Origin: Jannaschia formosa
GTDB taxonomy: Bacteria; Pseudomonadota; Alphaproteobacteria; Rhodobacterales; Rhodobacteraceae
Direction: 5' to 3'
Length of the DNA: 64,000 bases
Assembly: GCF_003340555.1 (NCBI RefSeq)
Contig: NZ_QPLJ01000016.1
Coordinates: 1 to 64,000, forward strand
In this document: positions 7,701 to 16,200 of the stretch, one piece after another
Position numbering within the stretch: the first letter of the stretch is position 1
Layout of the letters: every line of letters starts with the position of its first letter
Notes under the pieces: model-generated
The model's input: only the letters and a program-made list of their open reading frames with translations
The model's database searches: none
What the model was told of the DNA's origin: nothing
Program-made: the position numbers and the translations under genes

Positions 7701-9032
7701 CGCGGCCTCGGCCATGACGACGGTCTCGAGCTGGGCGGCGGAGAGCGTGCCCTCCGCGATGATCGACGGGGGCAGGACGGGGCCGGCGCCTTCCGCGAAG
7801 ACGGGGACCGGCGGCGCGACGGCGGCCATTGCGACGCTCTCGACGAGCGGGGAGGGGTGCGGGGCGGCACCCTCGATCGCGATCCGCTGCGGGGCGTAGC
7901 GCGCGTAGACGTCCGAGACGGCCTCGTTCGCACGGGGCGTGGCATGGACGGTGAACGGGATCGGCGCAGGCGCCGAGGTGCGCGGTGCCGGAGCCGGGCG
8001 GGGCGACGGCGCCGCACGTCCCGTCGGGCGCGGTGGTGTGCCGGGGTTTCGCCCCGCCAGTCGGGCAGGCCGGGCCGCCGCCGATGCGGCGCGCGGCGTA
8101 CGGGCGGGGCGCTCCGGAAGGCGGGTTCGGACGGCCTGGAGCGCGGCGGCCAGATCCGCGACGGGCTCCGGGAAGACGTCGGCGGTCGGAACGGCCGTTT
8201 CTCCAACGCGGTCCGCGACGAGGAGCGCGGTTTCCACGCTCGTCCCCATCTTCCGGTAGACGCTCCCCGGCAGTACGAGGTGCAGCCGCGGCGCGACGAG
8301 TCGCGTCAGCCGCGACCACAGCACCGGCTGGCGCGCGTCGCAGGCGGCGCGCGGCAGGATCGCCACGAGCCGCCCGCCGGGGACGAGGCGCCTCGCGGCC
8401 GACAGGGCGTGCCGCAGGGCGATCGTGGGATCGCCCACCCGGACGGCCGAGGACGAGAAGGGCGGGTTCATCAGCACCACGTCCGCGCACAGGTCGCGGG
8501 GGAGCAGGTCGTCGATGCGCTCGGCGTCGTGCCGGGTGGCGCGGGTCCGGAACACCGCCTCCAGGATCGCGGCGCGGAAGGGGTCGAGCTCGTTCAGCAC
8601 CACATGCCCGCCCGCGCGCCGCGCCATGTGCGCGAGCGCGCCGGTCCCGGCGGAGGGCTCCAGCACGACGTCGCCCGGGCGGATCGCGGCGGCCACGGCC
8701 GCGACATGCGCGTAGGGCAGGGGGGTGGAGAACTGCTGCAGCCTGACCTGCGTCTCCGAGCGGCGGGTCTCGGTCGCGCGGGCGTCGGCAGCGTCGGTGA
8801 GCCGCGCGAGGCGGGCGGCGGGGCAGTCGTCGCCCGCGCCGTCTTCCCCGTCCGCCAGGATCGCGGCGGCCTGCACGAGGTCGTAGGCTTGCCGCCAGGA
8901 CCAGGCGCCCGCGGCGTCGCTGCCGCCGGTCACGTCGGACAGGTGTGCAGCCAGCGCGGCGTTCGTGAGATCGCCCACGGCGAGGGCGGCTCGGAGCCGG
9001 TCGAGCAGGATCGGGATGTGGCGGCGCTTCAC
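4758..9032 (-). CDS. strawberry-notch-type helicase with N-terminal methyltransferase domain
   Basis: A very large plasmid-type protein (1424 aa, GTG start at 9032 after GGAG). Residues ~100-290 form a class I SAM-dependent methyltransferase fold: motif I VVLEPSAGTGALAH (~122-135) and catalytic NPPF (~189-192). A Pro/Ala-rich linker (~305-365) follows. Then comes a superfamily 2 helicase of the strawberry-notch family: Walker A LGDGTGAGKGR (~484-494), DEAH (~593-596), and the late motifs VLLFTDAGGTGRSYHA and AIQGLGRTHRSAQ. Such genes occur on conjugative plasmids next to ParB-like and ArdC genes. DNA modification or anti-restriction linked to transfer is plausible but unproven. Confidence 0.85.
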   Translation of the reverse strand: MKRRHIPILLDRLRAALAVGDLTNAALAAHLSDVTGGSDAAGAWSWRQAYDLVQAAAILADGEDGAGDDCPAARLARLTDAADARATETRRSETQVRLQQFSTPLPYAHVAAVAAAIRPGDVVLEPSAGTGALAHMARRAGGHVVLNELDPFRAAILEAVFRTRATRHDAERIDDLLPRDLCADVVLMNPPFSSSAVRVGDPTIALRHALSAARRLVPGGRLVAILPRAACDARQPVLWSRLTRLVAPRLHLVLPGSVYRKMGTSVETALLVADRVGETAVPTADVFPEPVADLAAALQAVRTRLPERPARTPRAASAAARPARLAGRNPGTPPRPTGRAAPSPRPAPAPRTSAPAPIPFTVHATPRANEAVSDVYARYAPQRIAIEGAAPHPSPLVESVAMAAVAPPVPVFAEGAGPVLPPSIIAEGTLSAAQLETVVMAEAAHGTDLPGRFAVSDDWTEIAPAAQAPGDAERGVAYRQGYFLGDGTGAGKGRQVAGVILAGWLADRTRAVWISKSKTLIEDAVRDWSDLGGAPTDIVPLERWKPDEPITLGRGILFVTYATLRSIGRTGRSRLEQLVEWCGPDFEGVIAFDEAHAMANAAGSSDGERGGTAPSQQGIAGLRLQLALPRARVLYVSATGATNVSNLAYATRLGLWGPGQAYPFATREDFVAAMVAGGVAAMEVVARDLKALGLYTARALSFDGVEYDILEHRLTEGERAAYDRFARAFKVIHQNLHAALEATGIVDEESGVSAGAAKASALSRFESMKQRFFGHVLNGFKAGTLIRAIEADLAEGWAPVVQIVSTGESHLDRAIAGADGDDLTEAHLTPKEVVIHWLLEAFPVHAHQLVEVDGVTVAERLFHEDGTPVVSREAEGLRDAALLELYTTAPIPSVLDRLVWHFGEERLAEVTGRLKRSVRLPGGGLKVVTRSATANSAEAAAFMAGTKDVLLFTDAGGTGRSYHAALGTGAADRRRRHYLVEPGWRAAEAIQGLGRTHRSAQVTPPWFRVMTTDVHGEKRFTSTIARRLDTLGALTRGQRQTGSQNLFRASDNLESVIARRALVAHYRELATNRCEAMPYETFLAWTALRLTDAEGVVLDDLPPIQRYLNRLLALPIDMQNALFGELTAKIEQQTERARANGTLDVGIETLRADRIAVVEEADLWTCPKSGSVTRTVTLETETAVHVPSAEAALSDHAGGGRMVPMRNAASGKVALVSARPYQVFEDDAFAEMRDLRRPTGRSSVTEDAFDSSHWEPVDRETFVRLWDAEADTLPRVATGRLVLLTGLLLPLWRDVPSDSERIWRVTPEDGVARIGRAISPEQAVVLRARFQGGGGTPAELVAAAMAGDGAVELGRGLTLRARRVAGAKRLEVEGWRPEQVDDLKAAGCFTEIVAFQLRAFVPVGERAEAVIEAIRAGGAMKAVA

Positions 9033-9049
9033 CGGGGCTCTCCGTGGGG

Positions 9050-9104
9050 CTGAGGGATCACGCCGGAAAGGAGCCGCCCTTCCCTCTGCGGGCGGGGCGG
9101 CTCC
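9050..9104 (-). promoter_or_regulatory. structured leader of the helicase gene
   Basis: On the minus strand, GGAGCCGCC (9104-9096 side) pairs with GGCGGCTCC (9078-9070 side) around a CCCGCAGAGGG loop. The motif CTTTCCGGCGTGATCCC and the ribosome site follow. The same tail, CTTTCCGGCGTGGTCCC, precedes the DUF3768 gene, also after a hairpin with a GCAGAG loop. It could be an intercistronic terminator/attenuator or a cis-regulatory RNA. Confidence 0.5.
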
Positions 9105-9126
9105 GGTCGCGCGCGACGGCTAAGCG

Positions 9127-10233
9127 TCAGGCGGCCTGGGTCGCGGGGCCGTCCTGCGCGGGGTCCTCGTCCTCCGCGCCGAACTCCTCGTCCATATCGA
9201 CCTCGGGATCGCCGTCCCCAGAGAGGTCCGCCTCGCCGCCGCGGGGCGCGGGGATCTCCATCCCCGGCGGGCACCAGGTCTCCACCGTCGCGCGCTGCTC
9301 GGGCGTGAGCGTCGCGAAGGGCGCGGCGAAGAGCCGGTCGAGGTAGTCGACGATGTCCACCTTCTTCGCCGTGGCGAGCCGCACGGCCTCCTCCGGCGGC
9401 TTCAGCTTAGTGGCGAGGAGGTGCAGGAGCTGTGCCTTCCTGATCCGCGCGAAGAACGCCTCGCCGGTGGGCCGCCACGCGGCGCGCAGGTCGGGAACCA
9501 CCTGCCGGGCGACGTGGGAGAGCAGCGGCTCGCCGTGCGCCATCTCCGAGGGTGCGATGGCCTCCGCCATGGCGACGGCCACGATGCGGGCCTTCATGTC
9601 CGCGTCGAGCAGGCGGAACGCCTCGAACCGGTCGGCGACCGACGTGGCGCCGTCCCACCATGTCAGGTCCAGCGCTTCCCGCAGCACGGCGACGGCCTCG
9701 GCCGGGCGCTGGTCCATGCCGCCCAGGCGCCCATGCGGACGCTCGCCCCTGCTCGCCTTCACCCCGAGCGCCCAGGACAGGGCGGGCATCGGCGCGTGGA
9801 GGAGGTCCGCGGCGATCTTGAAGAGTGCGAGGTCGACGGCGAGCGCCGCGTCGGCGGCAAGACCCGCGCCGATCACGATGGCCCGCTCGGTGCGCAGGTC
9901 GGTCGCGAGCGAGGCGGCGACCTCCAGGGCGGCGGTGCCCTCGTCCACCTCGCCCGCGCCCGCGGCGGCGGTCCCGCCGCCCGCATCGGCGCTCCCGGCC
10001 GGGCCCCCGGACGCGATATTCCCCTTGGGCGCGGCGCTGTCGGCGGGGCGGATCAGCCCATGGATCAACTGCACCCCGTCATGCGCCCAATGCGCGATGA
10101 CCCCGGCCCGGGCCAACTGCTCGGGCGCGTAGCCCGTCGTCAGCTCCTCGTACTCCTGCATGAGGGCGGCGTACTCGTCCTCCAGCGCGTCGAAGTCCGT
10201 GCCGTCGTCCTCGGCCTCGGCCGAGTCCCGCAC
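9127..10233 (-). pseudogene. C-terminal half of the split ParB-like gene
   Basis: This is in the same frame as the ParB-like N-terminal half, beyond a TGA at 10369-10371. The first usable start after the stop is a GTG at 10233, but the frame is open from the stop and encodes sensible sequence (AEGRRTADYQALRDHGRTYPG...), so the two halves were once one protein of ~700 aa. The segment has an acidic coiled region (FDALEDEYAALMQEYEEL), an Ala/Gly-rich linker, and a helical C-terminal domain as in long plasmid ParB homologs. Whether it is separately translated is unknown. Confidence 0.65.
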
Positions 10234-10368
10234 CGCGTCGAGGGCTACCAGACGGTCGGCGATGGCCGCGGCCCGCTCGGCCGCCTCGCCCTCGGGCTCG
10301 ATCGCGCCCGGATAGGTCCGGCCGTGGTCGCGCAGCGCCTGGTAGTCGGCCGTCCGCCGCCCCTCGGC

Positions 10369-11226
10369 TCAGGCGAAGCCCATGCGGGCCCGCTCGGCCT
10401 CGGCGACCCGGCCGAGCTTCTCGATGAGCAGCCGCTCGACCAGCGCCCCGTCGCCGAGGACCGAGTCCTCCTCGATCAGGTCGGCCACGACCGGCCCGTC
10501 GGCCGCGCGGTACTCGGCCTCGACGAAGCGCCCGAGCTCGGAGCCGAGCTTCACGCCCGCCTTCTCCAGCCGGTCGCGGATGGTCCAGGCCTGCCGATAC
10601 TGGCCCTCGGTCGCCTCGAAGACCGCCCACTGCGTGCCGGGATTGGGATGCGCGGCGAAGGCCTTCATCACGTCGAGCGAGATGCGCTTGGCGCGGGCGG
10701 CCGCGCGGATGTCCGGGTGGACGCGGCCGTAGCGCAGGCGCTCGGTCACCCGGCGGCGCTCGACGCCGAAGAGCGCGGCGATGCCGTCGACGTCGTGCCC
10801 GCCGCTCTCCATCATGCGGGCGAAGGCCTCGTACTCGTCGAGCGGGTCCATCGGGGCCTGCGTGACGTTCTCTGCCACGGTGATCGCGATGGCCGCGGCG
10901 ATGTCCTCGCCGAGCGCGCGGCAGGCGATCTTCGTCGTGACGGTCCAGCCCTTGGCGGCCTTGTCCTCGGCCAGCAGCCGCAGCGCGGCGAGGCGTCGGC
11001 CGCCGGCTAGCACGCCCAAGACGGGCCTGCCGTCGATCTCCACCTTCTGGACGATGAGCGGGTGCAGGAGCCCCAGCGTCGCGATGGAGGCGGCGAGGAC
11101 GGGGATGTCGGGCGCGTCGTAGGCCTCGGGCGAGGCCGCGCGGGCGTTCAGCGGGTGGAGGTGCAGGTCCCTCAGCGCGACATGGGCGTCGGTCAGCTCG
11201 GGCGTGGCGGTCTTGGCGATCGGCAT
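10369..11226 (-). CDS. ParB/Spo0J-like partition protein, N-terminal half
   Basis: 285 residues with the ParB-type nuclease/CTPase core: VLAASIATLGLLHPLIV (~54-70), the signature GVLAGGRRLAALRLL (~85-99), then VAENVTQAPMDPLDEYEAF and a helix-turn-helix (VDGIAALFGVERRRVTERLRYG). The protein normally continues another ~400 residues, and here a TGA after RARMGFA stops it while the frame goes on. In context (methylase-helicase, ArdC) it belongs to the plasmid maintenance or anti-restriction module rather than being a classic parAB partner, as no parA is nearby. Confidence 0.75.
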   Translation of the reverse strand: MPIAKTATPELTDAHVALRDLHLHPLNARAASPEAYDAPDIPVLAASIATLGLLHPLIVQKVEIDGRPVLGVLAGGRRLAALRLLAEDKAAKGWTVTTKIACRALGEDIAAAIAITVAENVTQAPMDPLDEYEAFARMMESGGHDVDGIAALFGVERRRVTERLRYGRVHPDIRAAARAKRISLDVMKAFAAHPNPGTQWAVFEATEGQYRQAWTIRDRLEKAGVKLGSELGRFVEAEYRAADGPVVADLIEEDSVLGDGALVERLLIEKLGRVAEAERARMGFA

Positions 11227-11249
11227 CGGTTCGTCTCCGGGTTCTCTCT

Positions 11250-11307
11250 CGTGGCCGGATCGGCCACACCCCGAAGGAAGCCCCCGATCCCTTTCGGGGG
11301 CGGAGGC
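11250..11307 (-). promoter_or_regulatory. structured leader of the ParB-like gene
   Basis: CCCCCGA (11281-11287) pairs with TCGGGGG (11294-11300). On the minus strand the hairpin is followed by CTTCCTTCGGGGTGTGGCC, a divergent form of the tail found before the genes at 9032 and 11762, and then an AACCCGGAGA ribosome site. Confidence 0.4.
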
Positions 11308-11364
11308 TCGGGGCGGGCGGGACGGCCGGGGCGGCGCGCCGCGTCCGACGCCCCGCCGGCGGCC

Positions 11365-11762
11365 CTACCAGTCCTCGGGGAAGAGGATCGTCAGCACCCC
11401 GACGGTGCGGGCGGGATCGTCCGGCCGTTCGCTGCCCCAGGCCAGAGTCTCGTCGGCGTAGAGGTCGATCTTCCACCAGACCCGGCGGCCCGCGACCTCG
11501 ACCGCGCCGAAGTCGTGCAGCCCGTCTGGGTCGTCTTCCTCAGGGAACACCGTTTGCGCCGCCACGGCCGCGCGGCAGGCGGCGGCGAAGGCATCCCCTC
11601 GGCGGCCACGGCGGCGGTGCAGAGCAGGCAGCCGCGCAGATCGCCACCCGGCCGGTAGGGCACGCCCCCGCAGGCATGGGCGCGGAAGGCGTCGTTCTGC
11701 GCGGCGATGCGGGCCGCGTCGGGGACGCGCTCGTCCATTGTGGGTGAAGTGTCGTTCGGCAT
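11365..11762 (-). pseudogene. DUF3768 protein, frameshifted
   Basis: The start codon at 11762 begins MPNDTSPTMDERVPDAARIAAQNDAFR, the expected N-terminus of DUF3768 plasmid proteins. The diagnostic C-terminus (DGLHDFGAVEVAGRRVWWKIDLY ... VGVLTILFPEDW) lies in a different frame. The frame must change near 11595-11605 (around the GCATCCCCTCGGC run) for a full protein. This is either a real mutation or a sequencing indel. DUF3768 has no known biochemical function and is found with ArdC and ParB-like genes. Confidence 0.7.
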
Positions 11763-11779
11763 GGTCTCTCTCCTCGTGC

Positions 11780-11829
11780 TGGGGACCACGCCGGAAAGGG
11801 CCGCCTCCGGCTCTGCGGAGACGGCCCGG
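11780..11829 (-). promoter_or_regulatory. structured leader of the DUF3768 gene
   Basis: On the minus strand GGGCCGTCTCCG and CGGAGGCGGCCC pair around a CAGAGC loop. CTTTCCGGCGTGGTCCC follows, then the GAGGAGAG ribosome site. It is nearly identical to the leader of the gene starting at 9032. Confidence 0.5.
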
Positions 11830-11851
11830 GATAGGGAACGGGAGGGACTGG

Positions 11852-12870
11852 TCAGGCCGCGACGTCGGCGTCCGGCTCCGGGTCCTCTCCCACGGCAAGC
11901 TCCGCCCCCGGCGCGTCGAGCGTCACCCCGCCTTGCGCCGCCGCCTCGACCATCCAGTCCACCGCCCGCTGCGCATGCGCCCCCGCGCGGAACAGGAACC
12001 GCCTGTCGCCCCGGAGCACCGTCAGCCACGACCCGAGATAGGCCGGGTGGTCCTCCAGATGGTCCGCCATGAAGCCGAGCCACTGCCCGAGCAAGGCGGC
12101 GCCGAGCTCCGCCACCAGCTCCTCCTTCGCGTAGGCCTCGTTGCCGAAGGTCGAGGCGCCGAACGAACGGTCGAGCCGGTCCTTTGTCTTCGTTCTATGG
12201 ACATGCTCGTGACCGAGCGTGGCGTAGTAGCGCTCCGCCCCTTCGAACCGCTCGAGCGGCGGCATGTGGATGCGATCCAGGGCGGGGACGTAGCAGGCCC
12301 GGTCGCCGCCCACGGCCACGTCCGCGCCGATCGCGTCGAAGAACGCCTCGCAGGCGGGGATCGGCCGCGGCCCGTCCGCCGGGTCGCCCTCCGGCTCCGG
12401 GTGGAACCGCGCGTCGAGCCCGTCGATCTGCGCCGTGTTGAACACCCGGTAGGACTTGAGGAAGCGGTAGGCGCCGCCGTCTCCGTCGCCACCCTCGTCG
12501 GAGCCCGGACGGCCTACGTCACCCCCGTCTTCGGCTGCCCTCGCCTTCGCCGTCCCGTAGTAGACGACCACGCTCGAGCGCTCGCCCTTGCGGACGCAGG
12601 CATCCATCGACCGGGCCTGCTGAAAGGTCATCCAGTAGGGGCTCGTGTAGCCCATCAGCGCCGCGCGCATGCCGAGCAGGAACGCGTTGATCCCCCGGTA
12701 GCCCTCGCCCCCGTGGCGCAAAGGCACGCCGCCCCCGCCATGCGCCAGGGCCTCCGCCAGGGCAGGGTGCCCTTCTCGAGCAGGGTGACGATCTCGTCGG
12801 TGATGAGGTGCGCCGCGTCGGGCTTGTGCCCAGTGCTACGGCTATGGGTCTTGCGCGGGGTCCGGGCCAT
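11852..12870 (-). pseudogene. ArdC-family antirestriction protein, frameshifted
   Basis: ArdC-like proteins pair an N-terminal ssDNA-binding domain with a zincin-like metallopeptidase domain. The N-terminus starts at 12870 after GGAGGAGAGG (MARTPRKTHS ... ITDEIVTLLEKGTLPWRRPWR). The rest (PLRHGGEGYRGINAFLLGMRAALMGYTSPYWMTFQQA ... YYATLGHEHVHRTKTKDRLDRSFG) continues in another frame from about 12727. The metallopeptidase HExxH is altered to HEHVH, which keeps both His and the Glu. The frame breaks in a G-rich run near 12727-12745. If the indel is real the antirestriction function is lost. Confidence 0.75.
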
Positions 12871-13207
12871 CGGCCTCTCCTCCTCCGGGTGGGTGAACAC
12901 CCGGGAAGGCGGCAGCCTTTACCCTTTCCTGTCTGTACGATGGGGACGCATACGCCCGGTCGAGCTAAAACCCGGACCCTGGGGCTACGAGCCTAATGGA
13001 GACGACGTCGGAGGAGGCCGGAGGGCATTCTGGGGCTCCAGATACCGTGGGAGGGCGGCGGTCGTTCCATGCATGTGCAGGATCGTCACGATCACGGACA
13101 CCGGTGCATCCGAAACACAATGGCATGTCGAAGGGCCATTGCGCATGCTTCGCTCGAACGTCGATTGTCGGTTCAGCCAAACAATTCGAAGAGAGCAGGT
13201 TTCCGGA
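12871..13207. other. divergent control region between ardC and the type ISP gene
   Basis: It holds the ardC leader (about 12888-12930, minus strand GCTGCCGCCTTCCCGGGTG) and the 5' region of the restriction gene. Small inverted sequences (for example GATCGTCACGATC near 13080) could be operator sites. No convincing coding frame is present; a 71-codon plus-strand frame at 12996 lacks family resemblance. Confidence 0.4.
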
Positions 13208-16200
13208 ATGAGCGAAGACTTGAGGGCCCTCCTCGCGCGGTTCCGCGAGACCGCCCGGACGGAGCGCGAGAAGGGGACGTACTTCGAGAACATCGCCGCG
13301 GTGTACTTGCGCCACGACCCTCTGCAATGCGCTCTCTTCTCTAAGGTTGAGACCTACGAGGAATGGGCCAAGGCGCGTGGCGAGGATGCCACCGACAGCG
13401 GGATCGACCTGGTCGCGACCCTGGCGGACGGCTCGGGCTTCTGTGCGGTCCAGTGCAAGTTCTACGACGCGTCGAAGAAGGTCGATAAAGCCGACATCGA
13501 CAGTTTCTTCACCGCGTCCGGCAAAGAGGGCTTCGTCTGGCGGCTGATCGTCGACACGAGCGACGGCAACTGGACCGATCGAGCCGAGAAGGCCCTTGAG
13601 GGTCAGGCAATCCCGACGAACCGGATCGGCCTCAGCGACCTTGAGGCCAGTCCGATCCTCTGGTCCGATTTCGTGCGGACCGGCGAGGTGAAGGTTTCCG
13701 AGTCGAAGACCCTGCGCCCGCACCAGCAGGAAGCCCTCGACGCGGTCCGCGCAGGCCTAACCGAGGCCGATCGCGGCAAGCTCATCCTCGCCTGCGGCAC
13801 CGGCAAGACCTTCACGAGCCTGCGCATCGCCGAGGATCTGGTCGGCGTGGGCGGAACGGTTCTCTTCATGGTCCCCTCCCTCGCGCTCATGTCGCAGGCC
13901 GTGCGGGAGTGGACGAACGATGCAACGCTGCCGCTGCGGTCGTTCGCGGTCTGCTCGGACGCCAAGGTCGGCAAGCGGCAGGGCCGTCAGGACACCGCCG
14001 ACATCGCGATCCACGACCTCGCCTACCCGGCCACGACGAACGGCAAGGCGCTGGCCGCGAAGATGGCCGATGCGGCTCCGGATGCGATGACGGTGGTCTT
14101 CGCCACCTACCAGTCGATCCAGGTGATCTCCGCCGCGCAGGAGGCCGGGCTCGGGGCCTTCGACCTGATCGTCTGCGACGAGGCACACCGCACGACGGGC
14201 GTGACGACCGGCGAGGAGGACGAGTCGAATTTCGTCCGTATCCATAGTAACGAGCACGTCCTTGCCGCCAAGCGCCTCTACATGACCGCCACGCCCCGCA
14301 TATACGGCGAGGCGGCGCGGCAGCGCGCGAAGGAACAGTCGCTGACGCTCGCACAGATGGACGACCCGGAAACCTACGGGGAGACCCTGTTCGAGCGCGG
14401 GTTCTCCTGGGCCGTCGAGAACGAGCTGCTCACCGACTACAAGGTGATCGTCCTCGCGGTGGACGAGGGGAAGGTGGCCCGCTGCGTCCAGCGCCGGCTG
14501 GAGAGCGCGGACAACGACCTGATGCTCGACGACGCGACCAAGATCGTCGGCTGCTACAAGGCTTTGACCAAGACCGACCTGACGGTCGACGTCGGCACCG
14601 ACACGGGCGCCATGCAACGCGCGCTGATCTTCTGCCGGGACATCAAGTCCTCGAAGATCATCGAGGGCGAGTTCGCCGCCGTTGCCGAGGAGTTCCGCAC
14701 TCAGAACCCCGAGGACGAGCTGACCCTCGATTGTGAGGTCCGCCACGTCGACGGCACGTTCAACGCCGACAGCCGCGGCCGCCTGCTGGACTGGCTGAAG
14801 GCCGACCCGGGCGACGACAACTGCCGCATCCTCACGAACGCCCGCTGCCTGTCCGAGGGCGTCGACGTGCCCGCGCTGGACGGGATCATGTTCCTGCACC
14901 CGCGCAAGAGTCAGATCGACGTGGTCCAGTCCGTGGGGCGCGTGATGCGCCGCGCGCCGGGCAAGAAGATGGGCTACGTGATCCTGCCCGTCGCCATCCC
15001 GGCCGGCACCTCCCCCGAGGAGGCGCTGAACGACAACGAGCGCTACCGCGTGGTCTGGCAGATCCTGAACGCGCTGCGCTCGCACGACGAGCGGCTCGAC
15101 GGCGACATCAACAAGATCCACCTTGGCCAGACCGAGGGAAGCCGGATCGAGATCGTCGCGGTCGCCCCGGACCTGCCCGGCGGCAAGTCCCCCGGCGGCG
15201 GCGCAGGCATCGGCCAGGGCAGCGCGCCGGGCGACGACGAGGGAGACGGGGGGGGCCGCACGACATCCCAGGGCGAGCTCTTCGTTGACGAGTTCTCGGC
15301 CGCCATCCGCGCGCAAATCGTGAAGAAGTGCGGCACCAAGGAATACTGGGACCGCTGGGCCGCGGACATCGCGAAGATTGCCCAGAACCATATCACCCGC
15401 ATCGAGGCCTTGCTGGAGGATCCGGACGCCCGTGCCACCTTCGACGCCTTCCTCAAGGAGTTGCACGACGACCTGAACGAGGCGATCTCCGAGGCCGACG
15501 CCATCGAGATGCTGGCCCAGCACGTCATAACGCGCCCCGTCTTCGAGAGCCTGTTCCAAGGCAACCGCTTCACCGACGAGAACCCGATCAGCCGGGCCAT
15601 GCAGGGCATCGTCGCCCGGCTGGACGAGGCGCGGATCGACAAGGAAGCCGAGAGCCTGGAGGAGTTCTACGCCTCCGTCCGCCGCCGCGCCGAAGGCCTC
15701 ACCGACCCGGCCGCCAAGCAGAAGCTGATCGTCCAGCTCTACGACGACTTCTTCAAGTCGGCCTTCCCCCGCACGACGAAGCGCATGGGCGTGGTCTACA
15801 CGCCGGTCGAGATCGTGGACTTCATCCTCCGCTCCGTCGACGAGGCGCTGCGCCGCGACTTCGGCGTGGGCATCGGGGCGGAGGGCGTGCACGTCATCGA
15901 CCCGTTCACGGGCACCGGGACGTTCATCACGCGCCTGCTGCAATCGGGACTGATCGCGCCCGAGGACCTCGCGCGGAAGTATCGCGAGGAGCTGCATGCC
16001 AACGAGATCATTTTGCTCGCCTACTACATCGCGGCGATCAACATCGAGACGGTCTATGCCGACCTCATGGGTGAGGAGGACGGAGAGGCCGCCTACGAGC
16101 CCTTCTGCGGCATCCTGCTGACCGACACCTTCGCGCTGCATGAGCACCGGGACATGCTCGACGACCTGTTGCCCGACAACGCCGAGCGCCGGACCCGCCA

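Noticed and set aside
5274-9053. Very long open frame on the plus strand opposite the helicase gene
   Set aside because: It is the antisense of a gene with clear methylase and helicase motifs; the translation is Gly/Arg/Val-rich without any family signal, as expected from GC-rich antisense DNA.
11738-13207. Upstream extension of the type ISP frame to 11738
   Set aside because: The frame happens to be open, but the added ~490 residues overlap ArdC and DUF3768 on the other strand and have no domain; the ATG at 13208 begins directly with the nuclease domain.
12996-13211. 71-codon plus-strand frame before the type ISP gene
   Set aside because: Mixed codon use, no ribosome site and no family resemblance; it overlaps the start of the restriction gene.
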